This document shows positions 37,042 through 45,504 of a DNA stretch of 64,000 bases, piece by piece. The notes under the pieces were generated by a model. That model was given only the letters and a program-made list of their open reading frames with translations. It was not told where the DNA came from and did no database searches. The position numbers and the translations under genes were made by a program. Within the stretch, counting starts at the first letter, position 1. Each line of letters opens with the position of its first letter. The stretch comes from an uncultured Lachnospiraceae bacterium. Its GTDB lineage: Bacteria > Bacillota > Clostridia > Lachnospirales > Lachnospiraceae. Where the stretch lies: assembly GCA_904395885.1 (NCBI GenBank), contig CAJFOF010000008.1, positions 60,805-124,804 of the forward strand, given 5' to 3'.

Positions 37042-37070
37042 ACTATAACAGTAGGATTTGAAACTGTCAA
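37042..37070 (-). promoter_or_regulatory. promoter of the DEAD-box helicase gene
   Basis: Minus strand: TTGACA (37065-37070), 17 bases, TATAGT (37042-37047). The predicted transcript would start near 37035, giving a leader of about 120 bases. Confidence 0.7.
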
Positions 37071-37121
37071 GAATAATTTCCCATTGCCTCATCAATAAAA
37101 ACAAATTATAATAGCTAGAAT

Positions 37122-37757
37122 TCACAGCCTCCAGGCATCACTCAGACGGATTTTTCTTTTAACCCGCTGGAGAGAATTGTCAACCGCCTTCACTGTCAAA
37201 CTCATATGGCACGCGATCTTTTCATAGGAATAGCCATCCATATAGGCGGTAAATACAATCTGTTCCTGCCAGGTCAGAAGGCGGTTGACAGATTCATGAA
37301 GGTGGCTCCTGTCCTCTTTCCGGATAAGCTGCTCTTCCGGGTCAATGGCCGACTCGTCCGGGAGCGTCTCCAGAATAAGATCGGCCTCGTCCCGGCACTG
37401 TTCAAAGGAGATGCTGGTATTTAGGGGAGCGTGCTTCAGACGGCTTCCGGCCCTCACCGCCGACAGGATCTGTCTGGTGATGCATACATCCGCAAAATTC
37501 CGGAAGGTCATATTTTTCTCTTCTGAGTAGCCCCTGATCGCTTCCATCAGCCCGATCATTCCTTCCTGGACCAGATCTTCTTTGTCTCCGCCCATCACGA
37601 AATATCCCCTGCATTTCGCCCGCACCATTCCTGAATACTTAATAATCAGATGTTCTTCTGCCTGCAGATCCCCCGCTGCAGCCAGCTTTGCCTCTTCCTC
37701 ATCGCTCCTGTGCGCCTTTTCCAGCTCATTTGCCCCCGCCTTCTCCTCTGCAGTCAC
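37122..37757 (-). CDS. sigma-70 family RNA polymerase sigma factor, SigH-like
   Basis: A 211-residue sigma factor resembling the sporulation sigma-H/early-stationary type. Region 2 contains CRGYFVMGGDKEDLVQEGMIGLMEAIRGY and FRNFADVCITRQILSAVR; region 4 is a C-terminal HTH (LTWQEQIVFTAYMDGYSYEKIACHMSLTVKAVDNSLQRVKRK). The start is a GTG at 37757 with GGGAGG about nine bases upstream; a nearer ATG is closed by a stop. It follows the metallo-hydrolase gene by 30 bases and probably shares its transcript. The usual neighbours of sigH (rlmB, rpmG, secE, nusG) are absent, so it may be a paralogue. Confidence 0.87.
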   Translation of the reverse strand: MTAEEKAGANELEKAHRSDEEEAKLAAAGDLQAEEHLIIKYSGMVRAKCRGYFVMGGDKEDLVQEGMIGLMEAIRGYSEEKNMTFRNFADVCITRQILSAVRAGSRLKHAPLNTSISFEQCRDEADLILETLPDESAIDPEEQLIRKEDRSHLHESVNRLLTWQEQIVFTAYMDGYSYEKIACHMSLTVKAVDNSLQRVKRKIRLSDAWRL

Positions 37758-37787
37758 AGTTTCATCCCTCCCAAGGTTTAAAGCCGT

Positions 37788-38789
37788 TTACACGGTTTCT
37801 TTTGAATACGTCAGATTTCCCATCCGGTAGATCATCTTGTTGCAGAATTCCCGTTCCACACCGCCTCTGACTTTTACGCAGAGACTGTCGCAGCAGGCTG
37901 GGTTGTCTAAGATTTTGTCGCAGGCCTCCAGAATGTTGTCCAGCACCACCTTATCCAGCTCCAGCACGCTGTGAGACGGAAACACCTGGTCAAACTCGTC
38001 GTTTCTGGCCGTCAGCTTGACCAACGCTGTCCTGAAGTTTGTCACAGTTGTCATGTCTCCGTAAACCTTATTTACCGGATCTCCTGTAATGCCCAGATTG
38101 CCGATGCAGGCAGCGTCCCCGGCAAACAAAATCCTGTTGTGTTTATCCAGATATGCCGCGTGGCCTGCCGTGTGGCCGGGCAGATGAACCATCTCCACCT
38201 GGTAGCCGCCTCCCAGATCAAATAGGTACCCATCCGGGCATCCCACAATCTCGTATTCCCGATATGGAACCAGATCATTCCGGTCAAACTCCGTCCAGAT
38301 GCAGCGGCCGGCCTCATCGAACAGGTAATCCCAAACACGGGGAGTCAGTTTTGTCTCCATAGCCGGCACTTCGTACTCGCTACAATAAATTTTATCAAAC
38401 TGGTAATTCCCGTAAGCGTGGTCAAAATGGTAATGGGTATTGACTACGATCAGCGGCAATGGTCCGGCCAGTTGTTCCACAAGGCCTCTCAGATTCCCCA
38501 GTCCAAAGCCGGTGTCGATAAGCATCGCTTTCTCCGGTCCTAGTATCAGAAAGCTCCAGGGGTCCCCCATCCCGTCCAGGCTCTCCGAGAACAGGCAGTA
38601 CAGATTATCCCGGAACTGGTAGACTTCCACGTACGGATCCACTGGATATACCTTTTTTGTTCTGTCATGTCTCCGCAGCAGCTTTTCGTAGCTGGCCCCC
38701 ACCGGATCCGGCGCTTCCCTCATCCGGATTTTCTTTGTCTTCAATTCCGACTCCATAAACTCAACATCCTGAAGTTTGATCTCTGCCAT
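37788..38789 (-). CDS. MBL-fold metallo-hydrolase
   Basis: A 333-residue metallo-beta-lactamase-superfamily hydrolase. Zinc ligands: HYHFDH at 119-124 and HLPGHTAGHAAY, with LFAGDAACIG supplying the bridging Asp. No signal peptide; about 50 residues longer at the N-terminus than the minimal fold. Relatives include glyoxalase II, lactonases and alkyl-sulfatase-like enzymes; the substrate is unknown. AGGAGG precedes the ATG. Cotranscribed with the sigma factor. Confidence 0.88.
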   Translation of the reverse strand: MAEIKLQDVEFMESELKTKKIRMREAPDPVGASYEKLLRRHDRTKKVYPVDPYVEVYQFRDNLYCLFSESLDGMGDPWSFLILGPEKAMLIDTGFGLGNLRGLVEQLAGPLPLIVVNTHYHFDHAYGNYQFDKIYCSEYEVPAMETKLTPRVWDYLFDEAGRCIWTEFDRNDLVPYREYEIVGCPDGYLFDLGGGYQVEMVHLPGHTAGHAAYLDKHNRILFAGDAACIGNLGITGDPVNKVYGDMTTVTNFRTALVKLTARNDEFDQVFPSHSVLELDKVVLDNILEACDKILDNPACCDSLCVKVRGGVEREFCNKMIYRMGNLTYSKETV

Positions 38790-38962
38790 TTTATATACCT
38801 CCTCTTTGTGTATGTATTTATTTTAATACACGCTGTTTCCTAAATCCAATCGATTCTCCCTATGTCTCCTATAGAGAACTTTTATAAACGTTCCCTCTCT
38901 TGTCAGCGGGAATTTCATCTGCTATAATCATTAGCTGAATTTTAGAGAGAGGGTATGCTGCT

Positions 38963-40060
38963 ATGTATCAGAAAATCATTCATGCGCTGAAAAGCGACGT
39001 CGTCTTAATCGTTTCCATGTGTCTGGCCGTCCTGTCCTGTTTTATCGTCCCGCCGGATGCGGGCTACCTCGATTATATTGATTTTCACACGCTCATCATC
39101 CTCTTCTGCCTCATGCTGATCGTGGAGGGTCTGAAGGAACAGAACTTTCTCCAGAGTATCGGCAGCCGCATCCTGAAAAAGGTGTGCACAGAGAGGGGAA
39201 TCGCCCTGGCTCTGGTCTTTCTCTGTTTTTTCAGCAGCATGCTCATAACCAATGATGTGGCTCTGATCACCTTCGTCCCCTTCGGGCTCATGGTGCTGGG
39301 AATGGCCGGCATGGAGAGCAGGCTGTGCTATGCCGTCACCCTTATGACCATTGCCGGCAATCTGGGCAGCATGTTCACACCCATCGGGAATCCCCAGAAC
39401 TTGTATCTCTATTCCCTGTCGGGTCTGGATATTCAGGGATTTCTGCGGCTTACAGGCCCCTACACCGCCGCTGCCGGGATCCTCCTGGCGGTCTGCGTTT
39501 TCACCGTCTTCCGACAGGCAAAGCTGAGCGTTCGCCTGGACGCCCCTGTCCCCCTGAACCTTCCGGAAGTCTGGTTCTACATGGCGCTGTTTGCCGCATG
39601 CATCCTCACGGTGGCAGGCTTTATCCCTCACCTGCTCCTGTTTACGGCCGTGTCCGGGCTTCTTCTGCTGAGAAACCGCCGGCTTTTTGTCCGGATCGAT
39701 TACTCTCTCCTGCTGACTTTCCTGTTCTTTTTTATCTTTGTGGGAAACATAAAGCAGATCGAGGAGCTTCGCCAATTGATCGTCAGCTTTCTCGCCGGAC
39801 GGGACAGGCTCTTCAGTGCAGCTCTGAGTCAGATCATCAGCAATGTCCCCGCCGCCATGCTGCTCTCCGGTTATTCTGATAATATTAATGAGCTGATCAT
39901 AGGCACCAATATCGGCGGCCTTGGGACCCTGATTGCATCCATGGCAAGCCTGATCTCCTATAAACAGATTTCCATCCATTACCCGCTTTTAAAGAAAAAG
40001 TACTTTGCCACTTTCACGGTGCTGAATCTAGCGTTTTTGGTGATTCTCTACATCCTTTAG
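38963..40060 (+). CDS. SLC13/ArsB-like anion permease
   Basis: A 365-residue membrane protein with about ten helices. SSMLITNDVALITFVPFG and GNLGSMFTPIGNPQNLYLY are the paired motifs of the ion transporter superfamily that includes ArsB, NhaD and CitT, and SNVPAAMLLSGYSDN matches the second-half motif. It is shorter than most (about 420-450 residues). Likely an anion or dicarboxylate:cation transporter; the ion cannot be told from sequence. Monocistronic, followed by a strong terminator. Confidence 0.87.
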   Translation: MYQKIIHALKSDVVLIVSMCLAVLSCFIVPPDAGYLDYIDFHTLIILFCLMLIVEGLKEQNFLQSIGSRILKKVCTERGIALALVFLCFFSSMLITNDVALITFVPFGLMVLGMAGMESRLCYAVTLMTIAGNLGSMFTPIGNPQNLYLYSLSGLDIQGFLRLTGPYTAAAGILLAVCVFTVFRQAKLSVRLDAPVPLNLPEVWFYMALFAACILTVAGFIPHLLLFTAVSGLLLLRNRRLFVRIDYSLLLTFLFFFIFVGNIKQIEELRQLIVSFLAGRDRLFSAALSQIISNVPAAMLLSGYSDNINELIIGTNIGGLGTLIASMASLISYKQISIHYPLLKKKYFATFTVLNLAFLVILYIL

Positions 40061-40066
40061 GTACTG

Positions 40067-40104
40067 AAGAGGGCGCCGGTCCTGCCGACTGGCGCCCTCT
40101 TTTT
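40067..40104 (+). terminator. rho-independent terminator after SLC13-like gene
   Basis: GAGGGCGCC (40069-40077) pairs with GGCGCCCTC (40091-40099), followed by TTTTT. Confidence 0.9.
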
Positions 40105-40119
40105 CAGCTTCCCGCCCTA

Positions 40120-41136
40120 TTAATCGTACAGCCAGGTCGCATCCTCATTGTAGGTAAATTCATTGGGGAATACGGAAGTATATCCGTATTTATTCACCCA
40201 ATAGTCGATGCCCTTGCGGCCCGCCTGGTATTTCACTACGTAATAGGTGGGAAGGATAGGAGCTGCCTCCTCCACGATTTCCACACACTGCATAGCCAGA
40301 TCCAGATCTCCGTCGATTACTGCCTGATCCAGCAGGGCCTGATACTCATCGTTCTTCCAGCCGCCGCGGCTATTGTTCTCACTCAACTGGTTGTAGAAAT
40401 AGAATAGTACGCTGTTGGTCACGCAGGCGTATCCGCTCATGATCATATCCCAGGTATCTGTCTCCGTAATACGGGCATTAGAAGTAGATGCCTCAATAGT
40501 CTCAATCGTCACGTCGATTCCTACCTGACTCAGGAACTGTTGAATAATTTCGGCAATCTCCCGACGATTGTTGGTATTGTCTGTCACCAGCCGCAGGTTC
40601 AGCTCACCTTCCGCATACCCTGCCTGGGCCAAAAGCTCTTTTGCCTTTTCCGGATCATAAGGATAATACTCCTTGTCTGGCTGATATTCCTGGGCAATAT
40701 GGGAGGCAATCTGGGTAGCCGGAATGCCTCCTACACCTCCCAGAACGGAAGATACAATGGCGTTTGTATCCACAGCGTAGCAGATAGCCTGTCTCAAGAG
40801 CTGATTGCTGCAGACGCTTCCCTCCGTGCAGTTAAAGTACAGACCTTCGCAGTTGGTTGCATTAATCGAATACAGGTTGATCTCATCGCTGTTCTGGTAA
40901 TCGCTGATGGCAATGCTGGGGCATTCAAACAGATAGTCCACGTCCCCACTCTCCAGGGCGATGGTCTTTTGAGCGTCCTCTGCTATAAACCGGCAGATGA
41001 TCTGATCTACGTTCTGCTTGGGAATCAGGCCATCGTGGTCTTCCGCGGTTTTCCAGTAATTTTCGTTTTTCTCCAGTACAATCTGAGTGCCGGCGTCGTA
41101 CTGGGTAACAATATAGGGGCCGGATCCGCGAGGCGT
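40120..41136 (-). pseudogene. 5'-truncated ABC transporter solute-binding protein, family 5
   Basis: About 338 residues equal to the C-terminal two thirds of a peptide/nickel-type binding protein (usually 500-550 residues). The homologous part begins at GSGPYIVTQYDAGTQIVLEKNENYW and runs intact to the end (DYWVNKYGYTSVFP). The first ~170 residues, including signal peptide and lipobox, are missing; the only in-frame start is a TTG at 41142 with no ribosome-binding site. Just upstream lies the 5' end of an unrelated gene in another frame, so an internal deletion joined the two. Without a signal it cannot serve transport. Confidence 0.85.
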
Positions 41137-41326
41137 CGACAAACTGATCCGGGCCTCCTTTCATCCACGAGACATTGATCTCGGCATCGTCGTGGTAGCA
41201 GGCGCGCATCTCATCCCAGTGCATATAGTCCCTGCAGTACCTCTCAAATTCTATCAGTTCCCGGATGTTTGCCTTGTCCCGCACATCCTCAAACGAATTT
41301 TGTCCCATAGGACATTGATAAAACAT
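41131..41326 (-). pseudogene. 5' fragment of a SnoaL/NTF2-like protein gene
   Basis: An intact start (AAGGAGG six bases before the ATG) encodes about 65 residues, FEDVRDKANIRELIEFERY then MHWDEMRACYHDDAEINVSW and KGGPDQFVDAS, the N-terminal half of a SnoaL-like (NTF2 fold) small protein of usually 130-150 residues. After that the frame runs out of phase through the binding-protein gene and stops at 40925, giving a 133-residue chimera. The junction lies near 41120-41136. The enzymatic role of the ancestor is unknown. Confidence 0.75.
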
Positions 41327-41582
41327 ACTTGTCCTCCTTCAGCGCAGAATTTTCATTTTATAAGCATTTTTTTCTCTTATTTTAAGATTTCTTTATCCTG
41401 CTCTATTTTTCCTCTGACCAATCGCACAGTTTTTTCAAATAATTTTTGGGCATTTTGCACAATTTTCCGTCTTGGGCTTATTTTTAACTTTTTTCTTTTA
41501 GAAAATGGAGGAAAAAACAGAACAGATGAAGAATAAAAAATTATAGAAACAAAACCACAAATATATCAAAAAGGAGGTACCT

Positions 41583-42647
41583 ATGAAAAAAATTGCTATC
41601 GTCGGATGTGGAGGAACCGGACATGCACTGGCAGCCATATTGAGCAGAAATGGGCACAAGGTGTATCTGACCGATGGCCCCCAATACCAAACCATGTTGG
41701 AAAAAAGCCGGGAAATTGGAAGAATCCGGCTGACTGGAACCGTCTCCGGGGTAGGCCGCCCGGAATCTATAACACCTGATATAGGAGCCGCCCTCTCTCA
41801 GGCTGAACTCATCATCGTCTGCACCATTTCCACACGGGATGAAGAAGTCGCACAGATGATCTGCCCTTACGTTACTCCGGAAAAGCCAATTCTCATCAGC
41901 GCAGGAAATGGTGCTTCCCTGATCTTCCATCGCATATTTGAGCAGGCAGGTAAGCATAATATCCTAGTTGGCGAGACCGGCGGAAATTTCTTCCCCTGCC
42001 GCCTGTCGGAAGACAGAACAGCCACCATTGGTCTCCCTCTTTCTCCCCAAAAAATAGCGGCCTTCCCGCCAAAAAATACTCCTCTGCTGACAGCCGCTTT
42101 TCAGGAAATTTGGGACTTTACTCCGGCCGACAGCATTCTCTGCACAGCGTTTGACGGTCCCAATCTGATCTGCCACATGGCGGGAACCTTGCTGAATATA
42201 TCTAAAATCGAAAACAGCAACGGCACCTTTTCCCTCTTTCAAGAGGGCATCAGCCCAGGCGTTATCAACCTTCTGGACGCTCTGTGGCAGGAAAAATGCC
42301 GCGTCTTTCAGTTTTTCGATTTTGAACCTTCCCCTTCCCCGCGAAAAATGTTTGAAGGCATTCTGGACCCGTCCAATGATGATTACCGGTACTTCCGCGA
42401 AATGGATGGCCCCGGATCTCTGGAGCACCGTTATATCACCGAGGACGCCCCCTATCTCACCTGTTTCTTTATCTCCATTGCCAGAGCGGCCGGTATCCCT
42501 GTCCCGCTGTTCGAGAGCATGACTGCTTTGATGAGCGCTGTTACAGGAACCGACTTTTATAGAGAAGGAAGAACGCTGGAAAACCTGGGACTCGGTGATG
42601 TGACAGGCAGAAAACTCATCTCTTATTTCTGCTCCTCTGCATGCTAA
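41583..42647 (+). CDS. NAD/NADP octopine/nopaline dehydrogenase family protein
   Basis: A 354-residue oxidoreductase. N-terminal Rossmann motif IAIVGCGGTGHALA (6-17 region), then ELIIVCTISTRDEEVAQMI and the C-terminal octopine-dehydrogenase domain (FDGPNLICHMAGTLLN, GPGSLEHRYITEDAPY). The family makes or breaks N-(carboxyalkyl)amino acids (opines) or ketopantoate-like 2-hydroxyacids; the substrate is not known. AAAGGAGG precedes the ATG. It is divergent, across 256 AT-rich bases, from the SnoaL/binding-protein remnant, and ends at a strong terminator. Confidence 0.87.
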   Translation: MKKIAIVGCGGTGHALAAILSRNGHKVYLTDGPQYQTMLEKSREIGRIRLTGTVSGVGRPESITPDIGAALSQAELIIVCTISTRDEEVAQMICPYVTPEKPILISAGNGASLIFHRIFEQAGKHNILVGETGGNFFPCRLSEDRTATIGLPLSPQKIAAFPPKNTPLLTAAFQEIWDFTPADSILCTAFDGPNLICHMAGTLLNISKIENSNGTFSLFQEGISPGVINLLDALWQEKCRVFQFFDFEPSPSPRKMFEGILDPSNDDYRYFREMDGPGSLEHRYITEDAPYLTCFFISIARAAGIPVPLFESMTALMSAVTGTDFYREGRTLENLGLGDVTGRKLISYFCSSAC

Positions 42648-42681
42648 AAATATAGTTATTCTTTTCCTCAATTTCCCCGAA

Positions 42682-42715
42682 CCAGGGCAGACTGCAACCG
42701 TCTGCCCTGGTTTTT
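42682..42715 (+). terminator. rho-independent terminator after octopine-dehydrogenase-family gene
   Basis: Perfect 11-bp stem CCAGGGCAGAC (42682-42692) with GTCTGCCCTGG (42700-42710), 7-base loop, TTTTT. Confidence 0.92.
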
Positions 42716-42823
42716 GCATAGTTTCCTTTTAGTAACCGAGGCACAATAAAGTGCTTACTTTACAATACGCTCCCGCAGGATTATGATACCAGTAAAAGAA
42801 AGTTAGAAAGGGCGGCATATACC

Positions 42824-43597
42824 ATGAAGCAGGAAGACCGGCTCAATTATTTAATCCGATATTTATTGCAGGAAAAAGAGGAATACCAGGAAATTTCTGT
42901 CCCAACGGAGCTGGCAGATCAAAAGCGGCTGCTTCGCTCCCTTATGAACGTGCGCCTGCCAGCTCCTGTCCACAGTGAGTTTCTGAAAATTCAAGATGAA
43001 TATCTGCAGGAAGAGGCTGCTGCCAGGGGAATCACCAGAATCGAGACACTCTCCCCCGTCAGCGAGGGAATCTATCTCTGGCAAGGCGATATTACTACCC
43101 TAAACTGCGATGCCATCGTAAATGCGGCCAACAGTCAAATGCTCGGCTGCTTCATTCCCTGCCACGGCTGCATCGACAATGCGATCCATTCTGCCGCGGG
43201 AATTCAGCTTCGTCTAGAATGCGCCCGAATCATGGCACAGCAGAGAACAGAAGAACCGACAGGCAAGGCAAAAATAACAAAATCCTATAACCTTCCCTGC
43301 CGCTACGTGCTCCATACAGTCGGCCCAATTATCCGTGGGACCGTTACCAGCGAAGACTGCCAGCTTCTGGCCGGTTGCTACCGTTCCTGCTTGGAACTGG
43401 CGGCGGCCCATGATCTGAAAAGCATTGCATTCTGCTGCATTTCTACAGGTGAATTCCATTTCCCTAATGAGCTGGCCGCAGAAATCGCAGTTCAGACGGT
43501 CAGGGATTTTCAAAAGGACAGCCAGAATCATATGGAGGTGATTTTTAATGTTTTCAAAGACAGCGACTACGAAATCTACAAGCGACTGCTGGGATAG
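42824..43597 (+). CDS. zinc-dependent macrodomain ADP-ribosyl hydrolase
   Basis: A 257-residue Zn-macro protein that removes ADP-ribose from proteins. After a helical N-terminal extension (1-80) the macrodomain has GDITTLNCDAIVNAANS and the zinc loop CFIPCHGCIDNAIH (Cys113, Cys116 and nearby His), which distinguishes this group from ordinary macrodomains, then VLHTVGP and CISTGEFHFP. In staphylococci and streptococci such enzymes are paired with SirTM sirtuins and reverse their modification. Here a SirTM gene starts inside its 3' end, overlapping by 50 bases, so the pair is translationally coupled. Confidence 0.92.
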   Translation: MKQEDRLNYLIRYLLQEKEEYQEISVPTELADQKRLLRSLMNVRLPAPVHSEFLKIQDEYLQEEAAARGITRIETLSPVSEGIYLWQGDITTLNCDAIVNAANSQMLGCFIPCHGCIDNAIHSAAGIQLRLECARIMAQQRTEEPTGKAKITKSYNLPCRYVLHTVGPIIRGTVTSEDCQLLAGCYRSCLELAAAHDLKSIAFCCISTGEFHFPNELAAEIAVQTVRDFQKDSQNHMEVIFNVFKDSDYEIYKRLLG

Positions 43598-44417
43598 ACT
43601 GAATAGAATACAAGAGGAGCTTTCCAGAGCAGATGTCATCGTGATCGGCGCCGGAGCCGGACTGTCCACCTCTGCCGGCTTCACCTACTCCGGCGAACGC
43701 TTTCAAAAAAACTTTCAGGACTTTATAGAAGTCTATGGTTTCCAGGATATGTATTCCGCCGGCTTCTATCCCTACAAAACCCTGGAAGAACACTGGGCCT
43801 ATTGGAGTCGATATATCTATATCAACCGCTATCAGGATGCCCCGAAGCCCGTCTACGCCAATCTTCTGAGCCTGGTTCAGGACAAAGACTACTTTGTCCT
43901 TACCACCAATGTAGATCACTGTTTCCAGAAAGCCGGTTTTGATAAATACAGGCTGTTTTACACTCAGGGGGACTACGGCCTTTGGCAGTGCTCCAGACCC
44001 TGCCATAAAAAGACCTATGACAACGAAGCTGCCGTCCGGGAAATGGTGGAAGCGCAAAAAAATATGCGAATCCCGTCGGAACTGATCCCCCGATGCCCGG
44101 TATGCGGCGAGCCTATGTCCATGAATCTCCGGGCAGACAATACCTTTGTGGAAGACGCCGGCTGGCACAGCGCCGCTCAGAGATATCAGGACTTTATACG
44201 GCTCCACCAAGGGCTCCGCATCCTGTTTCTTGAACTGGGTGTAGGAGACAACACCCCTGGCATCATAAAGTATCCGTTCTGGCAGATGACCTATCAGAAT
44301 CCAAACGCCGTATATGCCTGCATCAATCTGGGAGACGCCTACGCGCCAAAAGAAATTGCAGATCGCTCTATCTGTATTCATAGAGATATTGGAGAGGTAT
44401 TAAAGAAATTAAAATAG
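43548..44417 (+). CDS. SirTM-type sirtuin, probable protein ADP-ribosyltransferase
   Basis: A 289-residue macrodomain-linked sirtuin (class M). NAD-binding GAGAGLSTSAGF at 34-45, TTNVDH with Asn121, and YTQGDYG where Gln140 replaces the catalytic His of deacetylase sirtuins, the hallmark of SirTM ADP-ribosyltransferases. The zinc ligands are CSRPC (148, 152) and CPVC (183, 186). GGAGGTGA lies eight bases before the ATG. In known systems the target is a lipoylated GcvH-like protein encoded beside it; no GcvH-L or LplA2 gene is in this window, so the target here is open. Confidence 0.92.
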   Translation: MFSKTATTKSTSDCWDRLNRIQEELSRADVIVIGAGAGLSTSAGFTYSGERFQKNFQDFIEVYGFQDMYSAGFYPYKTLEEHWAYWSRYIYINRYQDAPKPVYANLLSLVQDKDYFVLTTNVDHCFQKAGFDKYRLFYTQGDYGLWQCSRPCHKKTYDNEAAVREMVEAQKNMRIPSELIPRCPVCGEPMSMNLRADNTFVEDAGWHSAAQRYQDFIRLHQGLRILFLELGVGDNTPGIIKYPFWQMTYQNPNAVYACINLGDAYAPKEIADRSICIHRDIGEVLKKLK

Positions 44418-44456
44418 AAAGCAAGAATCACCAACTATGGGAATATCCCAAAGAAA

Positions 44457-44485
44457 GGGCAGAGCCTCAAAAATCAGCTCTGCCC
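44457..44485 (-). terminator. terminator at the end of the transglutaminase-like gene
   Basis: GGGCAGAGC (44457-44465) and GCTCTGCCC (44477-44485) form a perfect 9-bp stem. On the minus strand TTTCTTT follows, on the plus strand no T-run, so it mainly serves the minus-strand gene. Confidence 0.7.
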
Positions 44486-44571
44486 GGAGTAACGAATGAC
44501 ATATCTTATATCAGTTTTTTAATTCACATAAAACTTGAAATGGTTTCGGACGCTCTTTTCTAATTTCAGAT

Positions 44572-45494
44572 TTAATCGCATATAGGGAGACCTCCCTGTT
44601 CCCAGGTATGGTCGGCACTTATTTCCTCATCAGTAAGATTTATATATTTATTCCGCAAATTTCCAATACCATAAGAAGTTTGTCCAATCGGATCTTCCCA
44701 TGTAACATCTACATGGTACCATTTATCATCTAACCGTATCAAGTTCCAGGCGTGTTCCGAAGGATAATTAGGGTCGCCTTCAGCCTTTCCATGCACACTT
44801 AATACATTAAGTCCGGCTGCATTTGCAAGCCACGCAAAAGTATCCGCATACCCACCACATTGCGCTTTTCCTAAGACTAAACCTCCGTAAATATCGCTGG
44901 CATTAGAAGAATATCCATACTCTATATTTTCCACCATAAAGCTTATAATGGCCATCTCTTTTTCATAGTCAGACATTCCCTCTGTTATATATTTATCCAG
45001 GAAATCTTGAGTAGCCTTATTGACCGCATCCTGTTCTTCCAGCTTGAGGAAATTTCCATTGTCTTCGTTTCCCTTAAATGAATAATAGACGTCATCATAA
45101 GGAGCCTTATAAAACAGCACTGTCATATTTTGATTTGAAAGCTTGTCATAACGGCTATATTCATGGTATTTGAAAGCAGGGTCAAACAGGGTTTCATTTG
45201 TATATCCTGTCGAAGCATCCTCATTTGCCGTAGCTGCTTCAAAATTAAGTTTCTGATAGTTTGTTTTCTCTTCGTTCCTTTCATCTATAAGGTTCTGAAG
45301 ATCAGGAGCTTCACTGTTGTCAATCTCCACTTGCTTTGTCTGAACCACTCGTCATGGGCCAGACTTCCATATCCTGTTTTATCATACTGCCAGCCTATGG
45401 AAACATCTATCCACCTGCCCGCAAATGCAGTGAATGACATTGACAGCACCATAACTCCTGTAAGCAGAATAGTTAAGCCTTTTTTACTTTTCAT
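44572..45494 (-). pseudogene. secreted transglutaminase-like protein gene with a frameshift
   Basis: Two adjacent frames make one gene. The 5' part (from 45494, AAAGGGG site) encodes a Sec signal peptide ending FTAFAG and continues WIDVSIGWQYDKTGYGSL. Near 45345-45352 the frame breaks by one base, and the rest continues QTKQVEIDNSEAPDLQNLID for about 255 residues. The C-terminal part is a transglutaminase-like cysteine-protease fold: GKAQCGGYADTFAWL (Cys), SEHAWNLI (His) and WYHVDVTWEDP (Asp). All three catalytic residues survive, so the break is recent, programmed or a sequencing error. The original product would have been about 307 residues. Confidence 0.8.
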
Positions 45495-45504
45495 ACTGAT
45501 AACC

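Noticed and set aside
41118..41139. SalI (GTCGAC) and BamHI (GGATCC) hexamers close together at the chimera junction, resembling a cloning linker.
   Set aside because: Single six-base sites occur by chance about every 4 kb and both flanks look like genomic sequence; read-level evidence would be needed.
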